DNA of 64,000 nucleotides. It comes from an uncultured Butyrivibrio sp. Lineage in GTDB: Bacteria > Bacillota > Clostridia > Lachnospirales > Lachnospiraceae. The notes beneath the pieces were generated by a model. The model made no database searches. It saw only the letters and a program-made list of their open reading frames with translations, and was not told the DNA's origin. The DNA is taken from contig CAMENP010000011.1 of assembly GCA_945928575.1 (NCBI GenBank), positions 1 through 64,000 of the forward strand. The letters run 5' to 3'. Position 1 is the stretch's first letter, and every line of letters starts with the position of its first letter. Of the stretch, positions 63,674-64,000 are shown one piece after another. Made by a program: the position numbers and the translations under genes.

Positions 63674-64000
63674 TTGGACCCCAGTGTCGCGATACAGATA
63701 GCAGCACTTATAGTGCTCATTGCTCTGTCATCATTTTTTTCATCTGCTGAGACATCATTCGTCTCGGTTAATCTCATTCGTATGCGTTCACTCGCAGACG
63801 ACGGTAACAAAAAAGCTGCCAGAGTTCTCAAGATCCGTGAGAATTCCGCCAAAATGCTCAGTGCCGTTCTTATCGGCAACAACCTTGTAAATATCTCGGC
63901 TTCAGCGCTTGCGACGATGGTCGCGCAGTCGCTTTTCGGCAATTCCGCCGTCAGCATCGCAACCGGAATAATGACCGTTGTGGTACTCATATTCGGCGAG
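63674..64000 (+). CDS. CNNM/CorC-type (DUF21) membrane transporter, 5' part
   Basis: The first 109 residues before the window ends. TTG start 8 nt after AAAGGAG. A hydrophobic helix (AALIVLIALSSFFSSAETSFVS) near the N-terminus, then the DUF21 hallmark VLIGNNLVNISASALATM and a second hydrophobic segment. Members (YhdP/YfjD/HlyC-CorC) are Mg2+-related membrane proteins that continue with CBS domains, which would lie outside the window. Confidence 0.85.
   Translation, partial: MDPSVAIQIAALIVLIALSSFFSSAETSFVSVNLIRMRSLADDGNKKAARVLKIRENSAKMLSAVLIGNNLVNISASALATMVAQSLFGNSAVSIATGIMTVVVLIFGE

Noticed and set aside
1-64000. tRNA, rRNA, CRISPR array, insertion sequence or prophage
   Set aside because: No cloverleaf, rRNA motif, regular spaced direct repeats, transposase, integrase or phage structural gene was found on reading both strands.

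Overview
The window looks like a chromosomal segment of a motile, low-GC, spore-forming Firmicute, most likely a Lachnospiraceae (Clostridia) species. This is inferred from several things: a short Lachnospiraceae-like flagellin, CsrA/FliW control of flagellin, spoIIID, ATP-dependent PEP carboxykinase, TTG/GTG starts with strong AGGAGG ribosome binding sites, and Bacillus-like gene order in both the ribosomal and flagellar blocks. No rRNA, tRNA, CRISPR array, insertion sequence or prophage was recognised.

Region 1 (1-18.3 kb, minus strand) is the transcription/translation core, read from right to left: rpmG-secE-nusG-rplK-rplA-rplJ-rplL-rpoB-rpoC, then rpsL-rpsG-fusA-tuf (tuf runs off the left edge). 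Regulatory RNA is visible. There is an L1-binding mimic of 23S rRNA in front of both rplK and rplA, an L10 leader with an attenuator, and overlapping hairpins between rplL and rpoB. Near-consensus promoters precede rpmG, rpsL and tuf. A TPR plus sulfatase/phosphotransferase-fold gene sits between rpoC and rpsL, right after the rpoC terminator.

Region 2 (18.4-33.9 kb) is a flagellin-glycosylation and surface island with many changes of strand. It holds an orphan FliD-like protein, an ECF-like sigma factor behind a hairpin that masks its ribosome binding site, three CgeB-like glycosyltransferases, a GT2-TPR glycosyltransferase, two Maf (DUF115) motility-associated glycosyltransferases, two small helical proteins of unknown function, and a nonulosonic (sialic) acid set neuD-neuB-(pseudo-NeuA/SGNH)-neuA-neuC. 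The likely logic is UDP-GlcNAc to ManNAc (NeuC), to sialic-type acid (NeuB), to CMP-sugar (NeuA), O-acetyl editing (SGNH), and transfer to flagellin in the cytoplasm by Maf and the other transferases before export.

Region 3 (33.9-51.5 kb, minus) is the late flagellar cluster: flagellin, fliT-like, fliS, fliD, flaG, csrA, fliW, flgL, two tandem flgK genes, flgN, flgM, yvyF, comF, then recD2, then flgJ-like, flgG, flgF-like and an mreB/mbl gene. Good sigma-28 promoters (TAAG, 14-15 nt, KCCGATAW) precede flagellin, flgM and mbl. The flagellin leader carries a CsrA-type AGGA hairpin.

Region 4 (51.8-64 kb) is mixed: spoIIID, a CrtI-like FAD oxidoreductase, pckA, a DUF4422 glycosyltransferase with an undecaprenyl-phosphate sugar transferase, an sce7726-type PD-(D/E)XK protein, asparaginase, mfd, pth, and the 5' end of a CNNM/CorC-type membrane protein cut by the right edge.
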